Below are positions 49,908 through 58,672 of a stretch of DNA of 59,890 bases, piece after piece. The DNA is from Ruthenibacterium lactatiformans (GTDB lineage: Bacteria > Bacillota > Clostridia > Oscillospirales > Ruminococcaceae): contig NZ_JXXK01000025.1 in NCBI RefSeq assembly GCF_000949455.1, positions 1 through 59,890 on the forward strand, written 5' to 3'. A program made the position numbers and the translations under genes. The notes beneath the pieces are model-generated. The model made no database searches and was not told the origin of the DNA. It saw nothing but the letters and a program-made list of their open reading frames with translations. The number at the start of each line of letters is the position of its first letter. Within the stretch, counting starts at the first letter, position 1.

Positions 49908-49925
49908 CTCCCAATTAAACAAAAT

Positions 49926-50582
49926 TTAATGTGCTGCCTCACATAGGATCAGATAGCGGTGTATGACGGAAAGCCCCAGCTTTCCGCTTTTCTCCGGGTG
50001 GAACTGGCAGCCGATGACACTGCCCTTCTGCGCCGCCGCACACAGCCTGCGGCCGCCGTATACCGTGTCTGCCAGGCGGTGCGCGTCATAGGCGGGCTTC
50101 GCCTCATAACTGTGAACGAAATACAGCTCCCCGCCCGGGGGAACATCCTCGAACACCGTTCCTCTGAAGCTTCCGCCCCGCTTCTGCGGCGGCAGAACGG
50201 GCGCCCATCCCACATGGGGCACGCGCTGCGGCGCGCCGTCCGTGTCCACGCCGGGAATGCGCTCCACTCGCCCGGGGATCAGTCCCAGCCCCCTGTGACG
50301 TCCGAACTCATCACTTTCATCGAAGAGCATCTGCATGCCCAGGCAGATGCCCAGAAGCGGCGTGCCTACAGCGCATTTATCGGCGATGGCATCCGCCAGA
50401 GAAAGACCGGAGAGGCCCGCCATGCCGTCCTTGAACGCGCCCACGCCGGGAAGCACCAGCGCCTTCGCGGACAGGATGCGGCTGCGGCTGCCGGTAACCT
50501 CCACCTCCGCACCGAAATACTCAAAGGCACGCCGCACGCTGAGCAGATTCGAAAGCCCGTAATCGATCACTGTTATCTTCAT
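49926..50582 (-). CDS. hisH: HisH-type glutamine amidotransferase subunit (surface-sugar operon)
   Basis: A 218-residue class I glutaminase with the catalytic Cys in GICLGMQMLFD and the His/Glu pair in GCQFHPEKSGKLGL. It releases ammonia from glutamine. The start ATG 50582 is two bases after the stop of the HisF-like gene, so translation is coupled. No other his genes are near; instead a sugar amidotransferase heads the operon. In Pseudomonas O-antigen and Campylobacter flagellin glycan loci such hisH2-hisF2 pairs feed ammonia to WbpG/PtmG-type enzymes, so a role outside histidine synthesis is likely. Confidence 0.88.
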   Translation of the reverse strand: MKITVIDYGLSNLLSVRRAFEYFGAEVEVTGSRSRILSAKALVLPGVGAFKDGMAGLSGLSLADAIADKCAVGTPLLGICLGMQMLFDESDEFGRHRGLGLIPGRVERIPGVDTDGAPQRVPHVGWAPVLPPQKRGGSFRGTVFEDVPPGGELYFVHSYEAKPAYDAHRLADTVYGGRRLCAAAQKGSVIGCQFHPEKSGKLGLSVIHRYLILCEAAH

Positions 50583-50584
50583 TT

Positions 50585-51343
50585 TCAGCGCACCTCTATC
50601 CCGTGTTCCCGAATGCCGGCCTTGAGCTGCGGCACCGTTGTTTTCTTGTAATGGAGGATACTGGCTACGGCCACGGCGGACGCGCCCGCCTGTGCCGCGG
50701 CTGCGGCGTCCCCCGGGCCGCCGCACCCACCCGAAACGATGACGGGCACGCTGACGGCCGCGCACAATTCACGGATGAGCGGGCAGTCCATGCCCCGTTC
50801 AAATCCCTCTTTGTCCACGCTGGTGAGCAGGATCTCGCCCGCGCCCAGCGCCACGCCGCGCCGTGCCCACTCGATGACATCCTTGCCCGAGTGTTCCCGC
50901 CCGTTGTCATAATAAGCCTCATAACCCGGGCCGTCCCGGCGTTTTTTCGCCTCGATGCCCAACACCATGCACTGGCTGCCGAACGCCTCGGCCACCTGGG
51001 TAATGATGCTCTCGTCCTTGATGGCCGCGGTATTGATGGCCGCCTTGTCCGCCCCCATCTGAAGAATGCTCCGCACATCGTCCACACTGCGCAGGCCGCC
51101 GCCTACCGTGATGGGAATGAACACGTCGTCCGTGGTGCGCCGCACGATAGCCGACAGGTTGTTGCGGTTGTACAGACTGGCGACGATGTCCATATACAGC
51201 AATTCGTCGACACCCTGCCGGTAATAATCTGCCGCGAAATCATGCGGGTCTCCCAGCTTGCGCAATCCTTCCAGCTGAATCCCCTTTACCAGATGGTCGT
51301 TCTTTACGTCCAGACGGGCGATGAGGCGTATTTTTTTCGCCAT
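50585..51343 (-). CDS. hisF: HisF-like cyclase/ammonia-channel subunit (surface-sugar operon)
   Basis: A 252-residue TIM-barrel protein. Two phosphate-site halves are visible (ITVGGGLRSVDDVRSILQMG, VIVSGGCGGPGDAAAAAQAG) and LLTSVDKEG. The normal HisF catalytic start LAKRIIPCLDVKDGRVVKG is changed to KIRLIARLDVKNDHLVKGIQ, with a CxD motif replaced by ARLD, as in the glycan-type HisF2 group. It follows the amidotransferase by 13 bases. With HisH it should pass ammonia to that enzyme. Confidence 0.88.
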   Translation of the reverse strand: MAKKIRLIARLDVKNDHLVKGIQLEGLRKLGDPHDFAADYYRQGVDELLYMDIVASLYNRNNLSAIVRRTTDDVFIPITVGGGLRSVDDVRSILQMGADKAAINTAAIKDESIITQVAEAFGSQCMVLGIEAKKRRDGPGYEAYYDNGREHSGKDVIEWARRGVALGAGEILLTSVDKEGFERGMDCPLIRELCAAVSVPVIVSGGCGGPGDAAAAAQAGASAVAVASILHYKKTTVPQLKAGIREHGIEVR

Positions 51344-51356
51344 GCCGCTTCCTCCT

Positions 51357-52718
51357 TTAACGTTTTTCGGCAGGCACGCCGTAATTGCATTCGGAATCCC
51401 CCTCAAAGGGCTTATGGCGTAACTCCCACCGGCCATTCCGGTACATCCAGATGTGCGGTGAACGGAAGCGGTCCGCCAGGTGCATGAAGTATTCTCTGTC
51501 CATGGCGGGCTGTTCAAACAGCCTGCTCGCGTGAGGGAAATGCCTTTCATCAAGAGAGAGGTAATCCCATATCTCCTGCTCAAAGCGCGTGGGGAATTCG
51601 CCGTCATAGCGCTTGCAAAGCGCCACTCCCTCTTCGCGGGTGATTTCTTCGTTGCGGATCTCCTGGGCGGCGTCATAGCTGGTGCGGCCGATGCCATATT
51701 TGATATAGGTGGTGTAATAGAAGAAATCGTCGATCTTATCGTCGATGGAATTGTATTTGGAATAGGTACCCTGCGTGCGCTCCGGGCTGGGTTTAAAGCC
51801 GCCGTGCTCCACACTGTAATAATAGGCGCCCTGCGGGTGCCATTTGAGATAATAGCCCAGATAATGTACCTGAATGTGGTTTTTTTCGATGTCCGAGGTA
51901 TCGCTGGGCAGATAGATGGCAAGGTCCGCCGGGTCCACCTTGAAATCCTCCTCCAGCTGCCGGAGAGACACGCCGCCCAGATAGATATTATCCCGGGAAT
52001 TCGTGGCAAAGAAATGCTCGTCCCGCAGCGCGGATTCATTGTCCGCAATGGGATTGCCGAACTCGGCTTCATTTTCGCCGTAGAACACCAGTGGGATGCC
52101 GAATTTCGCAGCCATTTTCGGAGCAAGCTGTTTCTGGCCCAGAATGAACGCCTGGAACGGATGGAACAGGTTTTCGGTGGCGAGCCGTGTCAACAGGCGG
52201 TGCGTCATGCCGTTGGGCGTACACAGGTAATTGTCAAAGCCCGCGTGAATCCATGCCTGAAAGTTCTCCCACCCCCAGGGCGTATAGATATGCGGCGCCC
52301 AGGTGACGGTGAGCGGGTGCATGCCGTACTTGTATTTGAGCATATGCGCCGCGTAAAAACTGTCTTTGCCGCCCGAGCCGGGCACAAGGCAGTCGTAGCT
52401 TCCGTCTGTTCTGCGGTAACGGTCGCACAACTCCCGCAGCCGGCGCTCCCGGTCCTCCCAGTCGATCCTGCCCACCTTGTTGCGGCAGGCGTGGCAGGCG
52501 TCACACACACCGTCCTCCCCGATGTGCATGCTTTTTTTCACGCTGTTGATGGTATGCTCGAACTCATAGCATGAATTGGGCTTCTGGTTGCTCATCACAC
52601 ATTCCCTGCAGAACTGCACATGGGCAGGCAGACCGTATCGGGCCTCCAGCTCCGCCTCAGGCAGGTCCGGCGCGAATTTTGCATAATCGATGGGAACATA
52701 GCGTTTATACGGTTCCAT
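51357..52718 (-). CDS. N-acetyl sugar amidotransferase (WbpG/PseA/PtmG-like)
   Basis: A 453-residue PP-loop enzyme. The ATP site is CLVPGSGGKDSFYAAHMLKY. CRECVMSNQKP and CDACHACRNK give two CxxC pairs of a zinc site. The stretch TWAPHIYTPWGWENFQAWIH and later GKRYDGEFPTRFE-type sequence match the family. Members turn an acetamido sugar into an acetamidino sugar using ammonia from HisH/HisF, for surface polysaccharide or flagellin glycan. Here it stands with only its two helpers; no nonulosonic acid or other sugar genes are in view, so the target glycan is unknown. Confidence 0.88.
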   Translation of the reverse strand: MEPYKRYVPIDYAKFAPDLPEAELEARYGLPAHVQFCRECVMSNQKPNSCYEFEHTINSVKKSMHIGEDGVCDACHACRNKVGRIDWEDRERRLRELCDRYRRTDGSYDCLVPGSGGKDSFYAAHMLKYKYGMHPLTVTWAPHIYTPWGWENFQAWIHAGFDNYLCTPNGMTHRLLTRLATENLFHPFQAFILGQKQLAPKMAAKFGIPLVFYGENEAEFGNPIADNESALRDEHFFATNSRDNIYLGGVSLRQLEEDFKVDPADLAIYLPSDTSDIEKNHIQVHYLGYYLKWHPQGAYYYSVEHGGFKPSPERTQGTYSKYNSIDDKIDDFFYYTTYIKYGIGRTSYDAAQEIRNEEITREEGVALCKRYDGEFPTRFEQEIWDYLSLDERHFPHASRLFEQPAMDREYFMHLADRFRSPHIWMYRNGRWELRHKPFEGDSECNYGVPAEKR

Positions 52719-52763
52719 ACTTCATTTCCCCTTATCCTCATATTCCTTGCTGTATCCGGCAGC

Positions 52764-52813
52764 AAAAAAGGCGCCGCCCGCAGGGTATACCATACCCTGC
52801 GGGCAGCGCCTTT
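52764..52813 (-). terminator. leader terminator in front of the amidotransferase operon
   Basis: GGCGC-T-GCCCGCAGGGTA pairs with TACCCTGCGGGC-G-GCGCC on the minus strand, followed by T6. It lies between the minus-strand promoter (52858-52830) and the operon start at 52718, and no gene ends here. It may attenuate the operon. Confidence 0.65.
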
Positions 52814-52829
52814 GCTGTTCATACGCATT

Positions 52830-52858
52830 ATCATACCACAGTGCCCGGCAGCTTTCAA
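52830..52858 (-). promoter_or_regulatory. promoter of the amidotransferase operon
   Basis: On the minus strand TTGAAA (52858-52853), 17 bases, TATGAT (52835-52830), with TGG before the -10. Transcription would start near 52823, ten bases before the leader hairpin. Confidence 0.6.
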
Positions 52859-52881
52859 GCCTGCGGCCCATTTTATCCGAA

Positions 52882-52911
52882 TTGTACATTTGCCCGAAAA
52901 AAGTATATAAT
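52882..52911 (+). promoter_or_regulatory. promoter of the NYN gene
   Basis: TTGTAC at 52882-52887, 18 bases, TATAAT at 52906-52911. Divergent from the amidotransferase promoter. Confidence 0.65.
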
Positions 52912-52971
52912 AGGAAATAACAAAACAATGAAGGGCGCCGACGGCCGCGCCCCCCCGAAAGGAACGACTAT

Positions 52972-53865
52972 ATGGAAAACGACGGAAAGGTCATCGCGTT
53001 GCTCATCGACGCGGAGAACGTCTCGCCCAAATACATCAAGACGATCATCGACGAGGTGAGCATGTACGGCACCCCCGCCTACAAGCGCATTTACGGAGAT
53101 TGGACGGCCCCCGACATGGTGAGCTGGAAAAAAATGCTTCTGGAGCACAACCTGACGCCCATCCAGCAGTTCAGCTACACACAGGGCAAAAACGCGTCGG
53201 ACTCCGCCATGATCATCGACGCAATGGATATTCTGTACACAAAAAATGTGGACGGGTTCTGCATCGTCAGCTCAGATTCCGACTTCACGCGGCTGGCCGC
53301 GCGCCTGCGCGAGAGCCGTATGTTCGTCATTGGCATGGGAGAGAGCAAGACCCCCACGGCGTTCAAATCCGCCTGCGACACCTTCAAATACCTGGACGTG
53401 CTGATGGGAATGAAAAAGGAGACGCTGCCCGTGGCTGTGTCCGAAAAGGCTTCCAAGCAGCCGGCCCAGCAGCCGAAAGCCGCGAAGAAGCAGGCCCAGC
53501 CCGCTCAGCCAAAAAAAGCCGCAGGCAAAAAGGGTCAGAAGCCGGAGCCGGAAAAGGAACCGGAGCCCGTTCCCGCCGCGCCTGCGGAGCCGCATCACGA
53601 CGAGGAACTGGCCGCCGCGTTCGTCTCTTTGGACGAGATCGTAGCAAAAATCCGCGAGATCGTAGAGCACGACTCCGACGAGGACGGCTATATGCCGCTT
53701 TCCCAGGTGGGCGTGATGCTCTCGCGTATTTACGCGGACTTTGATTCCCGCAACTACGGCTTCTCCAAGCTGCACAAGCTCATCGACTATACCAAAGCGT
53801 TCGAGACGAAGTACGAGCAGTTTGAAAACGGCGGAAAGAACCTCGTTATCCGCAACAAGGGGTGA
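52972..53865 (+). CDS. NYN-domain (PIN-like) nuclease with OST-HTH/LOTUS domain
   Basis: A 297-residue cytoplasmic protein. The NYN domain at about 7-145 has the acidic residues of a PIN-like RNase: LLIDAENVS, NASDSAMIIDAMD and VSSDSDFTRLAARLRE. A Lys/Ala/Pro/Glu-rich linker (about 155-210) leads to a C-terminal OST-HTH domain (about 218-290; MPLSQVGVMLSRIYADFDSR, FSKLHKLIDY) that binds RNA. Such proteins cut or regulate RNA in many bacteria. The ATG at 52972 follows GAAAGGAACG. The next gene, a NUDIX hydrolase, begins five bases after the stop. Confidence 0.88.
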   Translation: MENDGKVIALLIDAENVSPKYIKTIIDEVSMYGTPAYKRIYGDWTAPDMVSWKKMLLEHNLTPIQQFSYTQGKNASDSAMIIDAMDILYTKNVDGFCIVSSDSDFTRLAARLRESRMFVIGMGESKTPTAFKSACDTFKYLDVLMGMKKETLPVAVSEKASKQPAQQPKAAKKQAQPAQPKKAAGKKGQKPEPEKEPEPVPAAPAEPHHDEELAAAFVSLDEIVAKIREIVEHDSDEDGYMPLSQVGVMLSRIYADFDSRNYGFSKLHKLIDYTKAFETKYEQFENGGKNLVIRNKG

Positions 53866-53870
53866 ACGGG

Positions 53871-54440
53871 ATGGCGCCGGAGCTGGAGCGGCAGCTTGCC
53901 GCATACCATCCCTGCTGCGAGCAGGAAGCCGTGGACCGGGACGTGATGCTGCATTTTCTGCGGGAAAACACGGATGCGTTCACGCGGGAAAACCTTGTGG
54001 CGCATTTCACCGCATCGTCGTGGATCGTAAACAGCAGCCGTACCCATGCGCTGATGGCCTGGCACAACCTGTACCGGGCATGGAGCTGGACGGGCGGCCA
54101 CGCCGACGGCGAAACAGACCTGCTTTCCGTGGCTCTGCGGGAGGCCCGGGAGGAGACGGGCCTCGTTCACGTCGCGCCCGTATTTCCGGAGATCTTCTCA
54201 CTGGAGACCCTCTGGGTGGAGGGGCACGAAAAGCGCGGCAAATATGTGCCGTGTCATCTGCATCTGAACGTAACCTATCTGCTGGAAGCCGACGCAGGAG
54301 ACGCGCTGCGGGCAAAGCCCGACGAGAACAGCGGCGTGCGCTGGTTCATGCTGGACGAAGCCGTGGAGGCCTCCACCGAGGAATGGATGCGCGCCCGCGT
54401 GTACGAAAAGCTGAACCGCAAGGTGCGCGCGCTGGGCTGA
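53871..54440 (+). CDS. NUDIX hydrolase
   Basis: A 189-residue protein. The NUDIX box GGHADGETDLLSVALREARE with ETGL fits GX5EX7REUXEEXGU and would bind Mg for pyrophosphate hydrolysis. It begins with ATG 53871, six bases after AAGGGGTG at the end of the NYN gene. A GTG at 53862 would overlap it but lies inside the binding site. It probably acts on a nucleoside diphosphate derivative; the substrate is open. Coupling to an RNase-like gene suggests RNA-end or nucleotide clean-up, which is inference. Confidence 0.88.
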   Translation: MAPELERQLAAYHPCCEQEAVDRDVMLHFLRENTDAFTRENLVAHFTASSWIVNSSRTHALMAWHNLYRAWSWTGGHADGETDLLSVALREAREETGLVHVAPVFPEIFSLETLWVEGHEKRGKYVPCHLHLNVTYLLEADAGDALRAKPDENSGVRWFMLDEAVEASTEEWMRARVYEKLNRKVRALG

Positions 54441-54539
54441 CGCCCGCAAGTCTTTGAAAAAGCTGCCGCGTCCGGGGCGGGGCTGGGCGGGGCGGAGGAT
54501 AGCCCTTCCGCCCGCCGGGCGCTTTTTGAGGAAAACTCT

Positions 54540-55439
54540 ATGAAGATCGACCGTCTCATCGGCATCGTCACGATCCTGCTGCAAACCGAAAAAAGCACCG
54601 TGCCCGCGCTGGCGCAGCGGTTTGAGGTGTCGCGCCGTACCATCGAGCGCGACATCGACGCACTGTGCCGGGCCGGTGTCCCGCTGGTGACGGTGCAGGG
54701 CTACGGCGGCGGGGTATTCATTGAACCGCGCTATAAGCTGGACAAGACGCTGCTCTCCGGCCCGGAGCTGGCCGCTCTGGTGGCCGGAGCTGCGGGCGTA
54801 GGCAGCGTTTCCCCCGCGCCGCTGGCCCGCAGCCTGGCCGAAAAGCTGGGCGGTTCAGGCACGGACGACCTGCTCATCGACCTCTCCTCCCATTACCGGG
54901 AGAGCCTGACACCGAAGATAGAGCTGCTTCGCACGGCCATCGCAGAGCATGCCCGTGTGCGCTTCACCTATTACTATGCCAAAGGCGTTGCAGAAAAATG
55001 TGCGGAGCCCTACCGCATCGTATTTCAGTGGGGAGACTGGTACATGTTCGGCTGGTGTCCGGACGCGGCAGGCTGGCGCATGTACAAGCTTAACCGCCTG
55101 ACGCTCCTGTCCGTCACGGCGCAGACGTTTGAACCCCGCGCCATACCGCCCGAAGCGCTGGATTTCAACGCGCGCTTCCACGACGGCACACTGCTGCGCG
55201 CCCGCGTCGCGGCCAGCGAATGCTACCGCCTCGTGGAGGAGTACGGCCCGGCCTGCTATACCCGCCAGCCGGACGGAAGCCTGCTGCTGGAGATCGGCTA
55301 CACCAACGAAGACGTCGCGGCAGCCTGGCTGCTGGGGTTCGGGGCAAAGGCCGAAGTGCTGGAACCGCCCGCGCTGCGGGCGCGCATGGCGTCCGAGGCG
55401 CAGGCTCTGTGCGCGGTATATGGCGCGCCAAAAAAATAA
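54540..55439 (+). CDS. WYL-domain transcriptional regulator (YafY/PafC type)
   Basis: A 299-residue regulator. The N-terminal HTH_11 domain is at about 1-60 (LAQRFEVSRRTIERDIDALC, RAGVPLVTVQGYGGG). A WYL domain at about 130-215 includes RVRFTYYYAKGVAEK, the family pocket region PYRIVFQWGDWYMFGWCP and WRMYKLNRLTLL, and a C-terminal WCX extension follows. WYL proteins sense nucleic acid or other ligands in DNA damage or defence. No defence system is adjacent. The ATG at 54540 comes after GAGGAAAACTCT. It ends at a long terminator. Confidence 0.88.
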   Translation: MKIDRLIGIVTILLQTEKSTVPALAQRFEVSRRTIERDIDALCRAGVPLVTVQGYGGGVFIEPRYKLDKTLLSGPELAALVAGAAGVGSVSPAPLARSLAEKLGGSGTDDLLIDLSSHYRESLTPKIELLRTAIAEHARVRFTYYYAKGVAEKCAEPYRIVFQWGDWYMFGWCPDAAGWRMYKLNRLTLLSVTAQTFEPRAIPPEALDFNARFHDGTLLRARVAASECYRLVEEYGPACYTRQPDGSLLLEIGYTNEDVAAAWLLGFGAKAEVLEPPALRARMASEAQALCAVYGAPKK

Positions 55440-55441
55440 AA

Positions 55442-55481
55442 ACACAGGGACACGACACGCAGATGTCGTGTCCCTGTGTTT
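55442..55481 (+). terminator. terminator of the WYL gene
   Basis: ACACAGGGACACGACA pairs with TGTCGTGTCCCTGTGT around a 6-base loop, followed by TT, two bases past the stop. Confidence 0.8.
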
Positions 55482-55509
55482 ATAATCAATGCAAAGGAGG
55501 CGAACCGCC

Positions 55510-56163
55510 ATGAAAAAAATTGAGACCGGGGCCGCACGGCCCGAAACGTTTCCCGAGCAATGGCCGGGACAATGTGAGGTGTTTTCCCATTTGGAATACG
55601 CCTGCGGCATCCCGTCCATCCTGTACGCCGTTACAACGTATAAAGAAAACGGCCTGGGCAATGTATGCTGCGGCGCATGGGCCAGCTTTCCCGGAGACGG
55701 CGGCGGCTTTTATGCGCTGGTGCCGCTGCCGGCCAGCACGCACACACTGGCGAATATCCGCCGCACCGGAGAATTCTGCGTCAACTTTCTTCCCGTCCGG
55801 CACTTTGACGCGCTGATGCGCACCGTGCGCCAAAACGGCATGGAGGACGATGAGTTTACCGAGGGCGGCTTCACGCCGGAGCCCGCCCGCACTGTGGGTG
55901 CTCCGCGCATTGCGGAGAGCTTTCTCACGCTGGAATGCAGAGCAGAACGCATCGAAGCTCTTTCCGATTCGGGACGCATGATGTTGGTGAAAGGGCGGGT
56001 ACTCAACGCGGTATCCGCGCCGGATCACGCACAGGGCGTGGACAAACGATACGGTCCGGAGGGCTTTGTCCTCAACATCAACGAGCCCCGGAACCTGCTG
56101 GCGCATCATTCGGACGCCCCCAGTGCCCTGGCCACACTGCATGTGGAGCGGGAATATCAATAA
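55510..56163 (+). CDS. flavin reductase-like FMN-binding protein
   Basis: A 217-residue protein of the split-barrel FMN-binding type. YGIPSILYAVTT-like start (CGIPSILYAVTTYKENGLGN), CCGAWASFPGDGGGFYALVP, HTLANIRRTGEFCVNFLPV and PRIAESFLTLECRAERIEAL follow the usual pattern. It may reduce flavin with NAD(P)H or hold FMN for an electron-transfer partner. The ATG at 55510 follows AAAGGAGG. It is monocistronic with a terminator. Confidence 0.82.
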   Translation: MKKIETGAARPETFPEQWPGQCEVFSHLEYACGIPSILYAVTTYKENGLGNVCCGAWASFPGDGGGFYALVPLPASTHTLANIRRTGEFCVNFLPVRHFDALMRTVRQNGMEDDEFTEGGFTPEPARTVGAPRIAESFLTLECRAERIEALSDSGRMMLVKGRVLNAVSAPDHAQGVDKRYGPEGFVLNINEPRNLLAHHSDAPSALATLHVEREYQ

Positions 56164-56179
56164 CAGACAAAATCACAAA

Positions 56180-56205
56180 CGCCCGGCGGAACACTCCGCC
56201 GGGCG
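56180..56205. terminator. terminator between flavin reductase and membrane protein genes
   Basis: CGCCCGGCGGA-ACAC-TCCGCCGGGCG; convergent genes on both sides. Confidence 0.75.
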
Positions 56206-56222
56206 CTTGTGCTGTTATAAAA

Positions 56223-57059
56223 TCATCCCCGCCTGGCAATGTTCCGCGCGCAAGCCGCGCCCAGCAGGCCCGTGCATCCCAGCGTGATGGCCAGCGGAAA
56301 CGAGACCGGCGTGTCCACGCCGTTCATCCCCTGCCATACGGCCTGGGGCAGTGCAAGGCAGGTGCAGAAGAAGAAAGCCAGCAGCCCGCAGCGGCTGAGT
56401 GCCGGCGCCGTGCCGACGCCGCCGGGCAGATACAGCGCCCGCAGCAGCGCCGTCACAAACAGAAGCGCCGCCAGCGCGGAAAAAATCTCCACCGCCGGCA
56501 GGATGCGGTACAGGCTGGCGGGCTGCTCCACAAAACGCACCACTGTGTGCAGGTAAAACGCGGCGCTTCCGGCCACGCCCAGATACAGCATCCAGCCGCC
56601 CCGTTTTTCCCGGGCGCGGTTTTCAAAAAACACCAGAAGGCACCACACGCCGAACACGACGAACAGCGCCGCGCGCGTCACATCCGCCAGCTGCCCCAGC
56701 AGGATGCGCTCCGCCGTCTGGTGGCGGCCCGCCTGCTCCGGCGTGCCGAACAGCACGTTCAGCACCGTCAAAAAGCCGTACAGCTCACTGCAGAAGGCCA
56801 GCGGCACAAACACAAAATTCACGCCGCTCATCCACACGCCCGCACCCGGCCGCAGCCCGCAGGGCTGCTTGCGCGGCACATACAGCCCGGCCAGCCACGC
56901 CAGAATGACAACAGGCGCCATCAGCCAGTACCGGGTCCAGACGCTGCCGGAAAGCAGAAAGCCCGTGGCGGTATCCGTATTCAAAAACAGGTCTGCCGCG
57001 CGCGCGGCCCCCAGCAGCAGGCTCACGGCCAGCGTGCCGGTGCAAAACGCTTTTTTCAT
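56223..57059 (-). CDS. integral membrane protein coupled to citrate synthase
   Basis: A 278-residue protein with about seven to eight hydrophobic spans, including a cleavable-looking or first-helix N-terminus (MKKAFCTGTLAVSLLLGAAR), WLMAPVVILAWLAGLY and LFVVFGVWCLLVFFE. I do not recognise the family, and no catalytic motif is visible. Its ATG overlaps the citrate synthase stop (ATGA at 57059-57056), so the two are translated together. A transport or metabolite-linked role beside citrate synthase would be inference. Confidence 0.7.
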   Translation of the reverse strand: MKKAFCTGTLAVSLLLGAARAADLFLNTDTATGFLLSGSVWTRYWLMAPVVILAWLAGLYVPRKQPCGLRPGAGVWMSGVNFVFVPLAFCSELYGFLTVLNVLFGTPEQAGRHQTAERILLGQLADVTRAALFVVFGVWCLLVFFENRAREKRGGWMLYLGVAGSAAFYLHTVVRFVEQPASLYRILPAVEIFSALAALLFVTALLRALYLPGGVGTAPALSRCGLLAFFFCTCLALPQAVWQGMNGVDTPVSFPLAITLGCTGLLGAACARNIARRG

Positions 57060-58420
57060 CCACGTTCCTCTAACGGTATATATTCCTGCTCATGCCCCAG
57101 ATATTTGTAAGCCGGGCGCATGATGCGGTTTGCAAACACGACCTCCTCCACGCGGTGCGCGCACCAACCGGGAATGCGGCTGATGGCAAACAGCGGCGTG
57201 AACAGATCCTCGCTGATGCCCAGCATCCGGTAGATCAGGCCGGAAAACAGGTCCACATTGGCGCACACGTCCTTTGTGCCCTTTACCTCGCGCACCGCGT
57301 CCGGCCCAAGGCGCTCCACGGCGCACAGCACGCGGAACTCATCCTCAAAGCCCTTTTCAACAGCCAGATGCTCCGCGTTGCGGCGCAGGATCACGGCGCG
57401 GGGGTCGCTTTTGGTATACACGGCATGGCCCATGCCATAGATAAGTCCGCTGCCGTCGCCCGCCTCTTTGCGCAGGATCCTGCGCAGAAACGCGGCGATC
57501 TCGGCGTCGTCCGAATGGTCCTTCACGCCTTCCATGATATAGCCCAGCATCTCCATGACCTTGTGGTTGGCGCCGCCATGCTTGGGACCCTTCAGGCTGC
57601 CGATGGCCGCCGAGATGGCCGAATAGGTATCCGTACCGGAACTGGACAGCACACGGCAGGCAAAGGTCGAGTTGTTGCCGCCGCCGTGGTCTGCATGCAG
57701 CACAAGGCAAAGATCCAGCAGCTTTGCTTCTTCCTTGGTGAACTTCTGGTCCGCCCGGTATGTGGAGAGGATATGCTCCGCCGTGCTCTGTCCCGGCTGA
57801 GGCAGGTGCAGGTACATGCTCTGGCGGTCGTACACGCGCCGTTTGATCTGGTACGCGTTCACCATGATGGTGGGCAGGCTGGCGATGAGCGCGATGCTCT
57901 GCGAAAGGATATTCGTCAGCGACTGCTCTTCCGGGTTGTCGTCATAGGAATACAGCGCCAGAACGCTGCGCGCCATCTTGTTCATGATATTCGGCGAAGG
58001 CGCCTTCATGATCATGTCCTCGGCAAAGTCCTTGGGCAGCTCGCGGTGAGCCTCCAGCACCTGCTTGAACGAAGCCAGCTGGTGCGGCGTGGGCAAGCTG
58101 CCGAACAGAAGCAGCCAGATGACCTCCTCGAAGACGAAGCGGTCCTCCGCGTATGCCGCACGGACGATCTGTTCCACATCAATGCCCCGGTAGATGAGCT
58201 TGCCGTCCGTTGGCACGCGTTTGCCGTCCACAAGGTCGTAGCCAACGACGTCGCAGACGTTTGTCAGCCCCGCCAGAACGCCGGTGCCATCCGGGTTCCG
58301 CAGGCCTCGCTTGACCCCCAGCCGTTCGCTGGCTTCCGGGTCGATGAAGTTATTTTTGAGATACTCGTCGCATAGATATGCGATAGAGCCTGTCTTCTCA
58401 AATTCCTGATTGACAGACAT
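57056..58420 (-). CDS. gltA: citrate synthase (or 2-methylcitrate synthase)
   Basis: A 454-residue protein of the citrate synthase family. Active-site regions are visible: LVLHADHGGGNNSTF, GSLKGPKHGGANHKVMEMLG and YGMGHAVYTKSDPRA, the last two holding the His residues and the C-terminal Asp/Arg side. It joins acetyl-CoA and oxaloacetate to citrate in the cytoplasm. About 20-30 residues longer than short bacterial forms because of an N-terminal extension. The ATG at 58420 follows AAAGGGGCG. No other TCA genes are adjacent. A propionyl-CoA-using variant cannot be excluded. Confidence 0.93.
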   Translation of the reverse strand: MSVNQEFEKTGSIAYLCDEYLKNNFIDPEASERLGVKRGLRNPDGTGVLAGLTNVCDVVGYDLVDGKRVPTDGKLIYRGIDVEQIVRAAYAEDRFVFEEVIWLLLFGSLPTPHQLASFKQVLEAHRELPKDFAEDMIMKAPSPNIMNKMARSVLALYSYDDNPEEQSLTNILSQSIALIASLPTIMVNAYQIKRRVYDRQSMYLHLPQPGQSTAEHILSTYRADQKFTKEEAKLLDLCLVLHADHGGGNNSTFACRVLSSSGTDTYSAISAAIGSLKGPKHGGANHKVMEMLGYIMEGVKDHSDDAEIAAFLRRILRKEAGDGSGLIYGMGHAVYTKSDPRAVILRRNAEHLAVEKGFEDEFRVLCAVERLGPDAVREVKGTKDVCANVDLFSGLIYRMLGISEDLFTPLFAISRIPGWCAHRVEEVVFANRIMRPAYKYLGHEQEYIPLEERG

Positions 58421-58672
58421 GCCTTTACGCCCCTTTCCCTATTCCTGCATTTCTGCACCCCTCTTCGGCTTTCCAAAAGCCAGATGCATACAGTTTATTA
58501 TACATTCTGCCGGTGCAAAAAACAAGGCGCAGCCGGCCCGTCCTCAACAAAGCGTCTGCAAACGCTGTTGCGGCGGCCACTGCGGGAAAGCGGCGCCCCG
58601 CCCCGTGCGCGTTCCGGGCGGACAACCCCCGCGGAAACGAACGCACAAAAGTAAAAAACGGAGGGATCGTTG

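Noticed and set aside
49926..51343. Histidine biosynthesis operon
   Set aside because: Only hisH- and hisF-like genes occur, HisF has altered start motifs, and the first gene is a sugar amidotransferase; hisB, hisA and hisI are absent.
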